NCBI GenBank assembly: GCA_024362935.1
Contig: JANCRA010000019.1
Span: 13,884,501-13,948,500, forward strand
DNA length: 64,000 nt
Direction: 5' to 3'
Source of the DNA: Setophaga petechia
Taxonomy: Eukaryota > Chordata > Aves > Passeriformes > Parulidae
Every line of letters begins with the position of its first letter. Positions within the stretch are counted from its first letter, which is position 1. The notes below the pieces were generated by a model, which worked only from the letters and a program-made list of their open reading frames with translations, was not told where the DNA came from and did not search any database. This document shows, piece after piece, positions 1 through 12,800 of this stretch. The translations under genes were made by a program, and so were the position numbers.

Positions 1-1136
1 CATGTTTTTGACATAAATCCCAAGGTGTCCCACTTTATCATATTTCTTCCATAAGTTCTTGGTAGCTGAACTCCTGTTACTCCAGTTTTTCAGTTGCTGC
101 TGAAATGGAATTACGTATAGGGAATGTTTTTTCCAAGGTTTGTTTTTTATTCACTTGCAAAAAATTGTAAAGAATTGAAAAGGAAGAGGAGAGCCATCTA
201 AACTCACAATGAAGTGTTTTACAGTAATTGTGTTTTGCTTAGGTGTCAAAATCATTTAGGTGTTGACTTTGAGATATTCCATGCATTTTAGAAAAAGTGA
301 CTTGGTTGGATTACTCTGCAAGATTGCTAAATGTGAAGTCTGCAGCACTGAGATTGAACTCAGCCCTCCTTCACATCAGTAGCTGGAGTTCAGCTGGCTC
401 TCCAGACCCAGTCCTGCTGCAAGAGAGCTGAAGGTTCATCCCTTTTGCCTCCAGCGCCCAAACCAAGATGCCTGGATCAGTAGTCTGGTTGTCTAAAGCT
501 CTGTCACCTAGTCAGGCAAAACAAGGGCTCAGTGGGATTGACAGCAGCCTCAGGTAACATGTTTTTCTCCACTGACTGTAGGAAAAATTCAAGTCTCAGG
601 CAGGCACCTTCATTCAGCAGGATGGACCTTGGGCAGAGCAGCTGCATGGCATGGGTAAGATTCTGCAAAGTCATCTTTCAGTGCAGCATCACCAAATAAA
701 TCTCTCAAAAGCTTAAAAGCAGTATGTCTGACTTCACCAGAGGGAGGAGGAAGGGAAGGCAAAACAGGTTTTGTTGTCCTGCTGCACATTTACTACATTA
801 GCTCTAACAACCTCTCAATTTTCTCATCCCGTGAGGCAGCAATGTCAGCTGTCTGCATAGCTTCCCACCTTCTCTACTGTTTGGATGGAAGCTGCAGCTT
901 TTCCAGAATGCTGACTGGAAAGAGCTGGATTTGGCACAAAGCTTTGGGGGTTCTCTGCAAACACCATCAGGCACCATTTGTGCCTGAAAGAAATGGGAGT
1001 TCAGTTTGTCCCAGAAGATAGAGATCATCTAATGCGTGCTACAAGGTTTTACTTAAGCACCCAGCAGCGAACAAATTGTGCTCCACAGAAATGTAGCCAG
1101 GTGTCAGAATACAGCAAAAGCATTATTTATGCCTTG

Positions 1137-1208
1137 TTTTTTGTCTTTTTTGGTTTTTTTTGGTTTTTTGTTGGTTTTTTTTTTTTTTTTTTTTTTTGGG
1201 TTTTTTTA
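1137..1208. repeat. T-rich low-complexity tract
   Basis: Runs of T are interrupted only by occasional G, GG or C, ending in a pure T run of over 20 bases followed by GGG and T7. Read on the minus strand it is an A-rich tract such as a retroposed poly(A) tail can leave, but I recognise no retroposed gene next to it. Length is probably polymorphic, and assemblies are often wrong at such tracts. Confidence 0.9.
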
Positions 1209-4200
1209 AATTTTAACTGTCCTTACCATCTGAAGACAAGGTTTGCAGCTAGTCACACAGAGTTCCTTCTCGCGAGCTGCAGCATTGCACTGTCAAAGCA
1301 GTAAATGTGGTGACATACAAACAAAATGTCACTTCTTAGAAACTACTGTCATTGGCCTCCTTGAAACCATGACAATGAATATAAAAATTCATTATCACAT
1401 TGTCTGAAGAATTAATAAGGAATGCCTTGTTCTTTTCATCACATTATGTTACTTGTGTATTATATATAATATACATATTATTAGTATGCTAAATTTTAAG
1501 AGATGACTTACAGTTAAGCATGTACCTAACTGCAATTAATCTCTTAAAATCTAGAATTTGACTAAAGTGATTGGTTTGGTGAAACAGAGATGAGATACAG
1601 CAACTTTGTTGTGATCCAAACTTCCTTCTAATTTCATAGAAGGAATTATCTAATTATTTCTAATTATCAAACTTCCTTGTTAATTTCATACAGATGTGAT
1701 AGATTTTGTAATTCACCTGCCTTTAAGATAAAATTTCAGTTTCCAAGAACTAACTCAAAACATGTTGAATTCTAATCAGGAGAATAGTACTGTTAAATGT
1801 TCCTCACAGGCAAAGAAATAGAAAATAAATCAAAAAAGTTTTTACCACACCATGGAGAAAATTAGAACAAAGATATTGTGGCAATGTCATAATATATAAG
1901 TTATGCCTGAGGGACAAAATTCTAAAATTCATTTTCATATAGATATTAATGGTCTGTGGTAAGACTAGTGACCTTATGACTAGTCTGGTCATTTTTGCAG
2001 TGCTTTATTTCTATCACGAGTGTAATATTTGAGCTTTCTGTTGTGTAGTCAACTTAGGAAATGAATCTGCCCTACCCAGAGGTAGTAAGTAGGGTATTTT
2101 TATAGATCAAAGCATCTATTGGCAATGGAAATAGTAGTTTCTTCTCCTCAGTTACTGCTCAAAAATTACATTGCAAGTACACCTCATAAGCAGTACACCT
2201 ACAGGCTGTTAATTGTGGCTGTTCTCAAAGCTCCTTGTCACAGCTGATGCAGAACTTTAAATACTGAGGGTACAGAGAGGTTCTTCATCCTCTCAGGTAT
2301 CTGACTTTGTTTCAGTGACACAATCTGAAATTGAACTGGTTAATTTATTTTTAGGGGGTTAATTTTATTTTTTTCTGATTATCTCATGAATGGTTGCTGC
2401 ATTGTAGGGAAGGAAACAGAAACTTTTTTCATTGGCCACCTGAGGGTTTGTTGACAGGAATAATAAGGTAGTTCAGAGCATCCTGAACTGCTGGTGGGAT
2501 AGTCAGCAAAGCACTTTTGACTGCTTCAAGCTGGAGCCAAATGTTTCATGTTTACATCATGTTCATCTGTGGAGAATTAATCTGGTACTCCAGAAGGGTG
2601 GAAACTGCTTAAGAATCTGTTACACTGGGTCCCAAACTGCCAGTACTGTGGATGTCACGCTTCCAGGAATAAAAGCATATGTGCCCATTTTTAATTCAGA
2701 GTCATATGTCTTCTGCTGTGAGAATAATTTGCTAGTTTGCATAAACTTTCCTATTGCTGTTTCTGTTGAGCAACATAGGGGCAGACAGTGCTCTATATTT
2801 TTCTCAATTGTATCCCATTGCTATAATTTTATTTTATTAGCTATGAGATGGTTTGGATCAGAGGGAGTCTCAGGATTTAACACTTGTTGTGTATTGAACT
2901 GACAGTATAAGGCACATGAAAGAGAAGATTTCACTCTAACTTGAAAACCTTGTCTTGTTGACATCTAACCTGAGGGGGCAAAAATACTGTGCTTAGGGAA
3001 ACAACAGAATAATAGATAAAGATCAAAGAACACCTGACAGAAGGAAGAAAGGCAATTGTTTTGACAGCTGAAAAATCCCAGAAATTACATCTTTTTCTAA
3101 ATCTGGAAAAACCTAGAATTTACTACACGTTTCAAGTTGTCTGACTTGTGGCTCTTCTGACTAAATCAGGACTGGCCACTGAAATGAAGTGCAGTGTTCT
3201 GACCATGCACAGTAAAAGACAGGTCAGGGAACTGAATCACTGAATCAGAAATATACTCTTCGTTGATGACTGAAATTCCCCTTGTGGCCAATACCAGTTA
3301 AGCTAGATTTTGACTTGGGCAGAAATGGAGCCAGTTTGAGTCCAAAATGTTAAACGGGAGGAAATGCTGACTTCCTGCCAAAGTTTTGTGTAAGAAAAAC
3401 TAATTAGTCTTGCAGAGCTTGCCTTGTTAATTTTACTGAAAAGACATTATCAGGCTCAGAGACATGAACACATGTATAGATGTGTACAAAAATGATGCAC
3501 CACATTTGTTTGCCTACTTAGTTAATAGTTTAATGGGAAAAACAAGCAACCACTGTATCTGGTCTACTCTGACTTTATATTGACTGAAATAAATGGAGAA
3601 ATTATATATATTAAGGAGAAAGTGGGGCTTTACTAATCCAGAATTGGCTTCATCATGGAGTCCTGCTGTAATCTGGCTTTTAGATTAATGTCTTTTGTTT
3701 ATATGCTCTCTGGGATAATAGTTGTTGCTTTTGCTTTTCTAAGATGTGAGCCAGCCTCTTGGGAATTTCTGAAAACTTTCTTACATCCTTTAAATATTCT
3801 TTTAAGAATTTAGCACAGATGTTTGAGCAAATGAAAAGAGCAAGCAGTTTTCATTAGGCTCATGACTTATCCTTAAGGCTGTTTAAGGGTCATCATCATG
3901 GATTTGTGTCACAGTACAAACCACTTTGCTTATGATATCTCTCAAAAATAGGATATAAGATTTACAAATAGATGTATCAGGTGAATGAGAAAGTTCTTTT
4001 ATTTTTCAGGTTAATTGGAAATAGACATCTGATAAAAATGGCAATATTTTGCATTTCATTTTAATATTTTGCACTGGTTTTTATATAAGGAGCTTACTGT
4101 AAGAGCTAAGTTCTGGAAAGATAGAATGCAGTTGAGTGCAGTGAAGTGGAATCCAAGCAAAACAACACTGACACTAGGCTTGGATTAGGTATTTACTTCC

Positions 4201-4453
4201 TGCCTCTCTGAATTTACAGCCTATCACAGAGAGAAGATATAGTAAGCAATACCCTACAGTATATGAAGCTGCCATAGAAAGAGAGGTCTGAGAATTAGAA
4301 CTAAAAATTGTCATTGCTTGGCAAATCCCCACAACTAATTTAGTGAGAGCTGGAGTCACTTTCTGGGAGCTGCTGTTGCCTTCCCAATCTCCCTCCCTGC
4401 CCCCCAATACAGTTTTGCCAATGACTACAAAGGCTCTGGGCTCTTAGCTTGCT

Positions 4454-4475
4454 AAAAAAAAAAAAAAAAAAAAAA
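4454..4475. repeat. A22 mononucleotide tract
   Basis: This is an uninterrupted run of 22 A, flanked by GCT and GAGGG. The sequence upstream (4380-4450) is not one I recognise as a retroposed gene, so it is called a simple microsatellite and not a processed-pseudogene tail. Confidence 0.95.
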
Positions 4476-7400
4476 GAGGGAACATAGTGAAGGAAAATTT
4501 TTCAGCAGAAACCCAAGGGGAAAAAAAATTATCAAGAGTAGTTACACCTGGCAGTGTTTTGTTATCTGTGAATTAGCTGGCCTTCTGAAGGTCTGAGTAG
4601 CAGGAGCTGCAGCATGCAATGTAAACTGGAGTGGTGGGGCTTGTCACCACAGCGTGTCCCTCAGCCCTGCAGTGACGTCTGATAAGCACAGTCACACGTC
4701 TGTGTCAGCTAATACTATTACAAGGCTCCAGAGTGGTAAAACAGCAGGCTGCCAGCATTAAGTACCCATATGGTATGCTTGCTTACCTGTCCTTCCTCTC
4801 CCCTCCACTATGGCTTTCCAGCACCTATGCTTTAAAAGAGTTAATTAAAAAAATGATTCAAATGCTGAGGCCTGAATTTCCAGGGCTGTTGCTTTTATTC
4901 AGAATAGTCCTCAGCCTTTCCGTGAGTATGCAGAGATTATAGATTTAAACTCCCACACCATTCCCAGGATAACGACATAAACTCAAAGCATAAGTGTGGA
5001 CTATCTAATTTTAGTCAGGTGGCAGTAAATTTTCCTGCAGAAATGCAGCATGTGATCTTTCACTGAGGAGAAAACAAAACAACTAAATATACTGCTCACT
5101 GTAACCCCTTTGCTAAAGCAGAACATCAGCTGCTACTTTAAAAAGTTCTTATTTTCTTTAGCCTTAGTTTTTCTTCATGAGTATAAAATGGTTGTTAAAG
5201 ATTTTGCATACAGAGCGAAGATATGTCCAGGCAGAAAGAGCTGAAAAAATTATTTATTGTATTTTCCCCTTGTCCCAATCAATCCCAATCACATATTGTG
5301 AAATGACACTTGACAATGGCAAAGCATTGAATTTGCTACCACCATAACATATGTATTTGTTCGTGTAACTTTTCTTCACAGGAGAATGGGCAACAACGGA
5401 GGATGGGGGTGCAAGAACAATTATCAGGAAATCCTGCTGTAATCATCTTCTCAATTAAAAAAGAAGTGTCTGTCTAAAGCAAGGCAGACACATTCATATT
5501 TAGCAGAGCAAAATTTATCCCAGGTATGTGAATGCAAGACTGTCAGGAATAATGGCTGATAAATATGTGTAACCTGGAGTGCCTGGGTCCAGTTTCTGTA
5601 TGTTATAAACTTGTATCACTTTCTAGGAATTTTAGAAGAACTTTATAACCAAAAGTCATAACCTGCTGTCTGCATTCATGCCTACACCATTGGCATCAGT
5701 GAACTGCTCGCAAAATAGATTAAGAAAGTGTAAAACCTGTTCCTTTTTGAATATAAGAATGAAAAAGATGTTTAAAACAGATTGTGCAAATATCTTTCAA
5801 AAGAGATCCTTTCTTAGTCCAACTGAAGGATTATGGTGTATTTTAGAGAGATTTTGGGGTACAGTGAATATCTGACAGATAAGGTGATTTCCTTGCTGTA
5901 TTAAGCTGAGCAGAGGACTCAGAAGACATGAACACTGTAAGTGGCTGTAATCTGCTTTGATGGGTTTAGAAAGTCAACAGACAAAAATAATACAAGAGGT
6001 CATTAAACAGCAGTGTGCAAGGTTTGGTGTCATCAAGATGTCTGATGCCATGTGCTGGATGTCCTGAAGTATTCACTGAACCTAGGTCATGAAACCCAAG
6101 GCAGGATATTGACAACAGAGTAAAGCTTGTAAGATCTATGTGGAGAGGCTTAGACACACTATGAGATTATGTTTGTCGGCTGAAAGAGCAATGTCAAAGC
6201 CCACACAAGCACAACTGAACATTTTGAAGCACAGTAATAAATTTTCAGACTCTCAAAACATAAAATTGAATGCTGTGCTGGCTTCCTTATTCTACAGAAT
6301 ATTTTTAAGACAGTTCTAGAATATCTTTAACCTCTGTACTTGAAACTGAGCAGGAAATTTTCTTGGAAAAGAAAGTTTCTGCCAATTTTTGTCCAATCAG
6401 TACTTTCAAATAAGTGAATAAAAACCACAAGTAGAATAGCACAAAGAACATCAGACTTTGGTGATTATTTTTAATTCAATGGTTATGCGTGTTCCTTTGG
6501 ATACATGTCTCAAAATAAGGGGAGGATGATTTGGTTCTAAACTTGTTAACTATGATCTCAGATTTCCAGGCTGATATCTGTAATGTGCATTTTCACAGAG
6601 GCTCTGTGTAGGACAGGCATAGCCTTCCCTTCTTCCCTTTTCAGTCACAGAATACCAGTAACTACTGGAGAAGGGGTGTTCAGAAGATGACATCTCATGA
6701 ACCAGCACCTAAGTACTGCATAGAGCAAGTGACCATCCCTTTGAGGGGCTTGGGGAAATTGCCTGCTCAACACAAGTTTCACATTTATACTCCAGGGATG
6801 TACATTTGACAAACAGGACATGTCAATATCACAGGAAAGTGCATACATACATTCTACAAAGAGCTGACATAGCTTATTCCTGTATTGCAGAAGAGCAGGT
6901 ATAGGAAAAAGACAAAACAAAGTTAAGCAGTGAAGGTCCGGAACTAGAAACAGTTCTGCCAGAGTGCCTGACCATCCATATGAAGATCAGATCCAAACAG
7001 ATCATTACAGAATATCCTATTAACTGCACTATTTTTTTTTTTTTTCTTTTTGCAGTCAATCATCATGTAGAAACTAACACATTTTTCTATTTCTGTGAAA
7101 GTGTGGTTTCTGCACAGGTTACTCAGCAGCTCTCAGGAGCCAAGAGACTTGCGTGACAAAAGCCACGTGATGAGATAGTAAGGAGATAAATCACACCATG
7201 TTACAAGGAGGAGGAACAGGTGACTGAGTTTCTTTCTGTTCCTGTCATTTTGCCTGCTTGAGATAAGTCACAGATCACAATTTGTGCAGTGACTTTTCAT
7301 AAGTTGTCTTTGTGTGTATTGAACACTTCCACATACAAGCAAGCTTAATAGGAAGAAAAGAATATTTAAAACAATGAAATAAAGCAAACATTTCTTCCTG

Positions 7401-8390
7401 ACTTACCCAGAGCCACCTTTTGATGAATTTAGGATTTCTCTGTATCTCTTGAACTTGCACATTTGGGGTACATTTTGATTGGACTGTGCAGGTATTGACT
7501 GCTCCTGGAAAATACGTTCCTGCATATCTCCATCTCTTAAAAATACACTGCAAATGAAAAATCACTCCTGTCTGGAACCCAAACTGTATGATCCAAATCC
7601 AGCACCAGGAAAGAAAGGTTTGAGTACCTAAAATGTGCTTTCAACATTCATATATTTTGGGTATAAATTGTGCCTGCCAAGATGCATGTCTCCTCTGAAT
7701 TAAGCAGCATTTCAGGCTTCTAGGGCACTGTCTCACAAGCACGACAGCTTTTATGCACGTTAGTTTTTGTTTACTTACTGTAAATGACAGATTAGCATTT
7801 AAATGCTTTTGTCACAGTTATATCTGTTTTGGATGTCAAACCAAACAAGCCATTATGTCTCCCTCAAAATAACACTCACTGTTGTTCAAAATGATTTCCT
7901 GCCATTTCCCCACTCTACAGGAGTGGCTGAGCATGGAACATTTCACAGTACATATTGAATTCTAAAGTTCTTCTGAAATCTATCATTCATGGCACATTAA
8001 GTCTAGCACGCACTGAGAAAGCAGTTGTATTCACTGAGGAGCCACAGAAGCATACTCCGAGTAGCAAGGATTTCTTTCCTAAAAAAGTATAGGTTTCCCT
8101 ATTTTGCCTCTTTTTTTCTCTTTTCCTTTTTATCCTGTCTACTGATGCTTCATTTTTTCCTTCCTTTCTTCAGATTGTGTTGTCCTCCATTGGCCCAGTT
8201 TCTTGTCTTTGCTCCAGTGCAAGTCATCTTCTCTTTGTCTTTCTCCAAGAGTTTCCATACTGTTTTGGTTTTTCCTTCCAAATGTGTGCTGAATTTATTC
8301 TTTACATAACTTGTCATTTATATCTTGTACACTGTCTGTTGTGTAATTAATTTTCTTCCTGTCTCTACATCATGTCTATCTGATCAGTAG

Positions 8391-8450
8391 ATAGTCAGAG
8401 TTTATCCAGTCTTTCTAGAGATAGTCAGAGTCTATCCAGTCTCTTCTAGA
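8391..8450. repeat. 30-bp tandem duplication, two copies
   Basis: Copy 1 (8391-8420) and copy 2 (8421-8450) both begin ATAGTCAGAGT and continue through TATCCAGTCT, with a few substitutions towards the end. The two copies are directly adjacent. A single slippage or local duplication event explains this. No function is implied. Confidence 0.85.
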
Positions 8451-8984
8451 CTTTCCCTTGTAGTGTAGAGGAAGACTGGGTTGAATGTTTGAGGGTGACA
8501 GGAGTCCTCAGAGGGATCCCTATGTGACCTGTTCCCATCTTGAAAGTACATGAAGAGTCTGACCATGCTGGCTATCTTTATATGTAGGAGATCATCTCAA
8601 AAAGTTCTCTATCTTGTATTCAGAACAAGTAATTCTTGATTATTTTTACTTTTGCATGAAGGAAGTTGCTGTCTCATCATGCAGCCATTTCTCTGGCAAC
8701 ATCATACAATTTTAAAGCAACTGCATGACATTTTTAATCAGTCCACAGTACTTTACAGCAAACCTCCAGTAGGAATTTGAGAAATACTTGCTTAAAAAGA
8801 GCGTGTGCTGGAAATGTGCATCTAAAATTGGGAGCAGCAGCACTGTGAGAAAGCCTGCAGCACCTGTTCACAAGATCCTATGTAAGATCTGCATGTGGTT
8901 CTGGTTCCTGTGAGTGTGTTGACCCTCTGACATTTTGTGAGTTTGAAGGAATTGTATAAATATCTAAGTGACATCAAAGCTGAA
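8451..8984. other. Gene-free stretch before the CR1 fragment
   Basis: I see no gene or known repeat here. The sequence is unique AT-rich DNA leading into the truncated 5' edge of the CR1 copy. The exact boundary is blurred because the first 10-15 bases of the CR1 match are weak. Confidence 0.6.
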
Positions 8985-9128
8985 ACTCCCCCAACTGTGT
9001 TCAAGGCCAGGTTGGATGAGGCTTTGAGCAACCTGGTTTAGTGGAAGGAGTCCCTCCCCATGGCAGGGGGATTGGAATTGATGGTCTCTAAAGTCTCTTC
9101 CACCCCAGACTGTTCTACGATTCTGTGA
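8985..9128 (+). mobile_element. CR1 LINE 3' end, 5'-truncated
   Basis: This is a fragment of a CR1 non-LTR retrotransposon in sense orientation. Codons at about 8994-9038 translate to VFKARLDEALSNLV, the usual C-terminal end of CR1 ORF2, followed by the native TAG stop (9039-9041). The 3' untranslated region follows (GGAAGG, then a CCATGGCAGGGGG-type segment) and ends in the CR1 octamer tail (TTCTACGATTCTGTGA). Roughly 140 bp remain of an element of about 4.5 kb. Such 5' truncation is typical of target-primed reverse transcription. The copy is dead. The 3' end is clear and the 5' limit is uncertain by 10-20 bases. Confidence 0.9.
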
Positions 9129-9483
9129 CTGATTTGACACCAAGGAAGGTAGTATTTTGCATTTTTCATGATGTTTAATTGTCTTCAGAAAGATCTTTCA
9201 GAGTCCGACTGACTCGGGAAAAGACTTCATAAATGCACAGTATTAGATTTTATTTGATACAAATACCAGGTGTTATAAAGTAGATTAGAGATTAAAATTC
9301 CATCCTAAGCCCATTTTTAGATGCAGTTGCCTTCGTTCATTGGTACCTGCTATCCACACAAAGCCCCAGTCTCTCAAGTACAGGTTTGCTGAGCTGTTTC
9401 AGCCCTTTGCCAATCTTGCTCAAGTTTGCCTTTCCAAACAGGCGGCTGTAGCTGGGGAGCGCACAGTGGATGATGTCCCTGCA
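9129..9483. other. Gene-free stretch between CR1 and minisatellite
   Basis: The first part is AT-rich and unique. From about 9340 the base composition becomes GC-richer, leading into the tandem repeat. Two overlapping open frames of about 70 codons on opposite strands (9337-9552) run into the repeat and are not credible genes. Confidence 0.6.
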
Positions 9484-9829
9484 TGGTGTCTCATTGCTGC
9501 ATCCCCAAGATGGAGGCTGTACCCTGTGCAGTGGATTCAGCATCACCACTAATCACCCCTGGTTTCCCTTCATGGTGTCTCATTGCTGAATCCCACAGAT
9601 GGAGGCTGTGCCTTGTGCAGTGGGTTCAGCATCACCACTAGCCACCCCTGGTTTCCCTTCATGGTGTCTCATTGCTGAATCCCACAGATGGAGGCTGTGC
9701 CCTGTGCAGTGGGTTCAGCATCACCACTAACCAGCCCTGATTTCCTTTCATGGTGTCTCATTGCTGAATCCCACAGATGGAGGCTGTGCCCTGTGCAGTG
9801 GGTTCAGCATCGCCGCTGGCCACCCCTGC
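9484..9829. repeat. Minisatellite, 89-bp unit, about 3.9 copies
   Basis: The word TGGTGTCTCATTGCTG recurs at 9484, 9573, 9662 and 9751, giving an exact 89-bp period. Each unit continues with GATGGAGGCTGT, CTGTGCAGTGG, TTCAGCATCACCACTA and CACCCCTGGTTTCC. Units 2, 3 and 4 are nearly identical, while unit 1 has more differences (for example GCATCCCCAAG against GAATCCCACAG). The last unit decays after 9829. Because 89 is not a multiple of three, a frame crossing the array reads differently in each unit, which argues against a coding repeat. The array is GC-rich compared with its surroundings and is likely to vary in copy number. Confidence 0.95.
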
Positions 9830-12800
9830 CCTGAGCAGGGTGCCTGGCAGTGCTCTCTGAGCGTGGGGACGCTGCAGCACACCCACACAAGCAGTGCCAG
9901 TGCGTGGGCAGGAGGGAGGATGCCACCCATAAAAGAGTAATGCCAATGCCAACCCAGATGTGGCACAGTGCATCAGGCACTGACAGCCTGCAAGTGTTTC
10001 TGATGGCTGCGGCTTCCCTCGGAGCGGGTGGCGGGCACACACGTCCTCCAGACATGGGCTTCCCCCACTCCTCTCTATCCCTTCTCCCAGCGAGGACAAG
10101 TGTACTCTCACTGAAATCTGTCATCCTTATTGGAGAGAGACATTTTAAATCCCACTGGTGATACGGAGAGTGAGCAGATCCAGCTGATCCCACTCTGCCA
10201 GCTAGTAACAGCCCACCCAGCAGCTGTGAATGCACAACAGTCCCGAAAACAAGCCCAGAAAAGAGCTCTGCTTTGCTAAAGTGTAGCAATGAGATGATAG
10301 GCTACAAAATGCTGGCCTTTTGCCCTGTTTTAAAATATTTTAAGCTGCCTAAGTACTATATAATAATAAAATATATGTAAAAACATGCTCTGAGTCTGAC
10401 AGCCTTTGAGCTGTGACCTATGTGTACATCTTGAGCAAGAAATTTAAATTGCCTTTTGGCTTTGAAAAAGCAGTGATAGGTTATTCCTCTTAAGCAGATG
10501 TATTACTGTCTCCTTCAAATGTAAATAAATTCTTGATATGACAGGTCACAATCTGAAGTAATTATACTTGAAAATATTTTACATTAGAAGCTTTGGGGAT
10601 AAAAAAACCCCAATCAGCTAGCTGAGAAGAAATCTTAGCTGAAGTAAGAAGAAAATAGCATCGTTGCTTACATGTTGCCAGCTCTTGCCCAAGCTCATAA
10701 TCTTCATATTTGTGTGATGCCTAAAGCACTGCAGAGTCTTCAAAGGCTGTAGTGCAGTGACACATGCAGCCTGTCTGGTATACATGCTTTATCAGAGATT
10801 GGAAAAATCCTAGCAAAATAGTCAATACCTTTTTTCTTGTCAGGGAGGCACTATGAAAATAATATATATCCATATCAATATCTATATATAGACATATGTA
10901 TTTAATGTATAAATGCATATATAATATTTTAAAATATTTATAAATTTAGAATGTATGACTATTTAATCTAGAAATAAATTTATGTCTGTATTGGGTAAAC
11001 AACATATTCAGCACAAACTCAGGTAGAAATACTCATTTTGGCTTCGGGATCGATGTAGCAAACCAAGAACATTTATTTTAGGGGTAAAAAAGGGAAGTTT
11101 CCTGCCTGGTATGCCTAGAACACAGACACTTAAGCAAATACCTGGCCCAGGGAATCTTTAAACTTACAGCAGCTCTCCAGTTTACTCTGGGGAGCCTTTG
11201 GGTGCCTTCCTGGGGCACTCAGCGTGGGCAGAGATGCTGCACCACTATTACCCTCTGGGAGTTTTGCTTAGTTAGTTAGGCAGCTTCCTTGATAACATAA
11301 TTTACATTATGTTATAACCCCAGTGATTTAATTCAATGCCCACTGTTTGCAGCACCCCAGCACAGAGAAGCCTGGATGGTGTCATCCAGCTGTGTGTGCC
11401 TTCTCCTCTGCCTGCCATTTGGGAAGTGCCCAGCTCCCCATGGCAGCAGGGTGCCAGGACCCTGAATCCCAGCACCGGTGCTGATCCTGTTGGGGCAAGA
11501 GGCACATGCTTCAGGCATTGCAGTACCTAGTTGAAGGCACTTCATTGCCATCCAGCTTCTTTCTATGTGGATTTTCTTAGCAGTGGGTTTCAGAGACCTT
11601 CTGTTTGGGGTAAAGTTCCCTCTTCACCACAAGCAAGCAGTGATGTTACAGCAAAGTTTGTAAGTTTTAAATATAATACACACAAAAAGAGATTTCAAAG
11701 TTTACAACTGCCTAGTAAATAATGCAGTAAAAGTGAAAGATATTTTTTCAGACAGTAATTGCATAATGCCCATAAAACAAATGCAATTTTCAGTATTTCT
11801 AAGTGCCACAAACTCCTTTAGTTATAACTGAAGGATCTCTTCAGTGACTATCAACTCAGTTCTCTTGCTAAGCTAAAGCTCTGTCAAGTCTTCTGTGTCT
11901 CCCTCAGCCACCTTCCAGCCTGCTTTTCAAATGTGTTCATTACCCCCTTTATGTGCCACTGATGACTGCAATCCAACTTGGAAGAATATTTTATATTAGG
12001 AAAAAAGTAATCCAATATATATCTATAAAAGGTCTACAACCCAAGTATATAATTTAAGTCTAATCAAACAAAGTACATACATGTGCTTAGAAATTTCTCA
12101 ATTTCTGCACACAGTATTTGTGACTCTTTTAAGACACCTGTATAAATGGTCTTTTGCAGATTTATGAGAACCATTTAAAAGCAGAGTTAAAACAGGCAAT
12201 ATAAAAATAATGGACTGTACTATATTATTGTGAAATTTATTTGTAATAAAAGTTCAAATTGCAACATGCAGCTATTCAGCATTTTGTCATTGTTTGAGGT
12301 TCATGATAATGAGGACATTAAGTCATTAGATTTATTTGAGCTTCATGTTGATGTATTTTGAGGCAGGCATGGAAACAATTAGAGTTGCAAACTCAGTGGG
12401 CTATCACTAGCCAGTATTTTACCCAGCTGCAGAGCAGGCAGCCCCGTGCTGGTGATTCCTGCCAGCTGAGGTCAGAGGAGTGAAGGACATTCCCTCTCCA
12501 CCTGCAGCACCAGCCTGAGGTGCCACAGCAGCAAGGCCCAAAGGGCTGACAGCTTTGCCTGCTTGTCAGGAGCTGGACCAATGCAAAAGTGGGAGTTTTC
12601 CCCCATTTTTTCACTCCAAAGGATTCCAAAGGCCCAAAGGACCTTTGTGGGATCACCTCCCAGCCACAGTGTCTTTGGACATTTCATAAAGGCTGAATAT
12701 TTTGGCCATCCTCCAGCCATCTCTAAGCATTGGTATTTAAAAGGTTGCAAGTCCCTTTCTTGCAGGCTTGTACAGATAGAGCCTGCATGGGCCTGACTCA

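Larger units (their letters stand above)
1..8390. other. Gene-free unique AT-rich DNA
   Basis: I see no gene, RNA gene or recognisable transposon here. Open frames are short (up to about 108 codons), and the longest, at 978-1304, runs through a poly-T tract whose Phe/Gly-rich translation is an artefact. The stretch contains the T-rich and A22 tracts listed separately. An imperfect local duplication of about 21 bp lies at 1618-1638 and 1669-1690. A TATA-rich stretch lies near 1461-1490, and a GC-richer patch at about 4600-4720 includes TGACGT and GATA words of unknown meaning. The whole resembles intergenic or intronic vertebrate sequence. Confidence 0.7.

Noticed and set aside
978..1304. 108-codon plus-strand frame with a Phe-rich centre
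   Set aside because: The frame is kept open by the poly-T tract; the Phe/Gly/Trp run is a translation of low-complexity DNA.
9804..10289. 161-codon minus-strand open frame
   Set aside because: It begins at TTG, crosses part of the 89-bp minisatellite, lies in a GC-rich patch where stops are rarer, and overlaps open frames in other phases. No domain is visible.
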